Origin: Pseudogymnoascus destructans
Taxonomy: Eukaryota > Ascomycota > Leotiomycetes > Thelebolales > Thelebolaceae
Reading direction: 5' to 3'
DNA: 64,000 bases
Assembly: GCF_001641265.1 (NCBI RefSeq)
Contig: NW_020167531.1
Location: 806,001 to 870,000 of the forward strand
This document shows, piece by piece, positions 62,339 to 64,000 of the stretch. The notes beneath the pieces were generated by a model. It had not been told where the DNA came from, did no database searches, and saw nothing but the letters and a program-made list of their open reading frames with translations. Made by a program: the position numbers and the translations under genes. The first letter of the stretch is position 1, and each line of letters begins with the position of its first letter.

Positions 62339-62627
62339 GAGCGATTCAGCAGGTGTTAGACACCTCATTCGACAGTCCTGTATGTAGTTAGTGTAGAAAA
62401 TTTGACCAGGAACCCTGTATAAACCCTGTACAAACCCTGCTCACTGTGAACCCCACTATTTCCTAAATAGGAAGTAAGACTGTCAGCGTCAGACAGTTAT
62501 CTGTTCAAGGCTAACAGCCAGCCAGATTCCTATTGTAGTTAGAATATAAGTTAGTAATCACCTTGGATAGACGTCATGTAATTGTAAGGCGAATACAGTA
62601 GTATAGCAGTATCTACATATGTCGCTC
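62339..62627. mobile_element. MITE-like element, 289 bp
   Basis: Ends GAGCGA...TCGCTC are flanked by TA (62337-62338, 62628-62629). The left 13 bp, GAGCGATTCAGCA, are the same as the candidate left end of the Harbinger-like element at 36664. No coding frame. Short ends make this tentative. Confidence 0.4.
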
Positions 62628-62640
62628 TATATAAGTGATA

Positions 62641-64000
62641 ATGGCCTCGAAGCCGCTCGAATTCCTGGCTTATGAGCCCCAATCCTTTCCCCAAAGACAT
62701 CGCCAATACTCTATGTCATACTGACATTCGTTGCACTCAGTTTGCTATCAAACTCAAGAGCAAACTTAGAAATCTCCTCCTCAAACCTACAAGTCACCAT
62801 ACATATCTTGGCTTATCACACCAACAACAGAAGCAATACTACTCAACGATTGCTGCAAACTCTTCTACTACATCTGTTTATGCTACATACATCACGGCAT
62901 ATCATTTGGACACTCATTGAACAAGTTATTAAGAAAATCTCCTCCTTAAGGGGGTGGGTCAATACTACCACATGGCATATCTCTACCAACTAGAGGCCTA
63001 GGAACATGAACGATAGCTCTAGAAGCTTCTACAACCCTCTATGATTCATTACATGTCATCGCTCCTTAGTTACCCACAAGATTGGTTAAGTTATGACATA
63101 ATTTGTCTATAGGTACTCTGACCTTGGACCTCCTTTTCACTTCCTATAGGCTAGGAACCCAAGAGATGGTTCTATGGGATTCTCTTACGTTCACTACATG
63201 ATTAGCAAGCTAGTTGTGGGTCGCACTTGATTTCTAATGGTTAGTCATGGAAAGTCATGGAAAATGAGAGAACTACACTCCTTTGGCATAAATAGGATTG
63301 CCCTTTCCTTAAGAAAGGGCAAGCAGGCAATACAGTAAATCGACTAGCACATACTTCTACGTCTTTTCCAAGCTTCCAAGCATTGATCTTGTTATTCTCT
63401 GTTTTTGAAAAGTCAGTGAGGTGCTAACCTCTGACTTACCCCTGAGTTCTCAGACGCAACATTTGTTGCAACTTGTCTAAACCACTTCACCACATCATAC
63501 ACCTGATTGCTGCGTTGTGGAATAGTCTAAGCTACAACCCTTTGGCTCTGTTTCCTAAGACAGTGTGTTGTCTTAGTAAATTCATCCCTTCCTTGGGTGG
63601 CTAGATTCTCATATCTGGTGCACCCACCATTACACTCTACCTTCGAAGAAGATAGAGCAAGCCCTGCTCTGCCTATCCAGCCTACGATTGAGGGGCAAAT
63701 CGAAGCCGAAACACCAGAAGTATCACAGCTCTCAACCCAGCAGTGTATAGAAAGCTGCGATCCAGGCTCCCTGACTAAGATGGCCCCTTTGATGAAGGCT
63801 GAAGTGCTGGTACTATTCCTGCTTGCAAATCGAAATGCCGAAGCGTATCAACCAGGTAGCAAGACTGGGTTTTGGTCCCATCTTCGAGAGGACTTTGCGA
63901 AGGAAACCGGCAAGCAGCATAAGAGCCTTCACCGAGTATTATGCCGGGAAACTGAAAGGAGGAGGGCATACCTTGACAGTCTTAGGACTGGTCAGACAGA
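62641..64000 (+). pseudogene. Unknown ORF interrupted by a solo LTR, continues past the window
   Basis: An ATG at 62641 opens MASKPLEFLAYEPQSFPQ and runs to the LTR at 62714. Beyond the LTR, at 63640, the same frame resumes (EEDRASPALPIQPTIEG) and stays open to the window end, with LVLFLLANRNAEAYQ, GSKTGFWSHLREDFAKETGK and HKSLHRVLCRETERRR. The last part looks like a DNA-binding (Myb/SANT-like) segment found in fungal transposon or gag-like proteins, but the family is not certain. Apart from the LTR and its 5-bp duplication no lesion is seen. Confidence 0.6.
62714..63634 (+). mobile_element. Solo LTR of the Gypsy-2 family, 921 bp, target duplication CTCTA
   Basis: It begins TGTCATACTGAC and ends ACCCACCATTACA, opposite in orientation to the Gypsy-2 LTRs. 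CTCTA is at 62709-62713 and 63635-63639. It includes the 83-bp segment missing from the 3' LTR of Gypsy-2. Confidence 0.95.

Overview
This window comes from the genome of a filamentous ascomycete (Pezizomycotina). The evidence is short introns of about 45-60 bp with GTRNGT donors and CTAAC branch points, a Zn2Cys6/fungal-trans regulator, a TRI12-type MFS transporter, Fot1/pogo transposases with C-terminal zinc knuckles, chromodomain Ty3/Gypsy elements and a eukaryotic tRNA-Gly gene. The species cannot be named from the sequence. Most of the window is transposable-element DNA; host genes survive mainly at 23-33 kb and 45-48 kb.

Layout. 1-2.1 kb: no gene, but an 87-bp-arm palindrome and an inverted copy of a tRNA flank. 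2.1-3.9 kb: a 5'-truncated pogo-like transposase. 3.9-13.7 kb: two inverted copies of one hAT element. The right copy holds three apparently intact intron-bearing genes: a 932-aa hAT transposase, an unknown acidic 328-aa protein, and a 179-aa histone H3-like protein transcribed divergently from it. The left copy is a deleted, mutated version hit by two solo LTRs. 14.0 kb: tRNA-Gly(GCC). 14.3-22.8 kb: Fot1/pogo elements (A intact, B with one stop, D with one frameshift, one fragment), plus a kinase-like pseudogene and an LTR/gag relic.

23.2-33.2 kb: MFS transporter (-), a divergent FAD monooxygenase (+, start disturbed at a C tract) and a Zn2Cys6 regulator (+). This looks like a small metabolic cluster. 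Pogo element E, nearly identical to B, sits between the monooxygenase and the regulator. 33-36.6 kb: repeats and gene debris. 36.7-45.1 kb: a PIF/Harbinger relic, then a Ty3/Gypsy chromovirus (Gypsy-1, - strand) with a probable -1 frameshift signal and an extra antisense zinc-cluster ORF. 45.5-47.7 kb: a kinase-like ORF and a small two-exon gene. 49.7-54.7 kb: a broken hAT and a broken KDZ/Plavaka-like transposase. 55.1-61.7 kb: a second chromovirus (Gypsy-2) whose gag-pol frame is open except for one stop inside the gag zinc knuckle; it sits in a pogo fragment. 62.3-64 kb: a MITE-like element and an ORF split by a solo LTR with a clear target duplication.

The most unusual object is the hAT element that carries a spliced histone H3-like gene paired head-to-head with an acidic protein gene. 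Its introns and UTRs are filled with tandem copies of a TTACCAGAAG-type motif. Second is a shared design in four pogo families with different sequences: each terminal inverted repeat contains two direct boxes with a 17-bp period.
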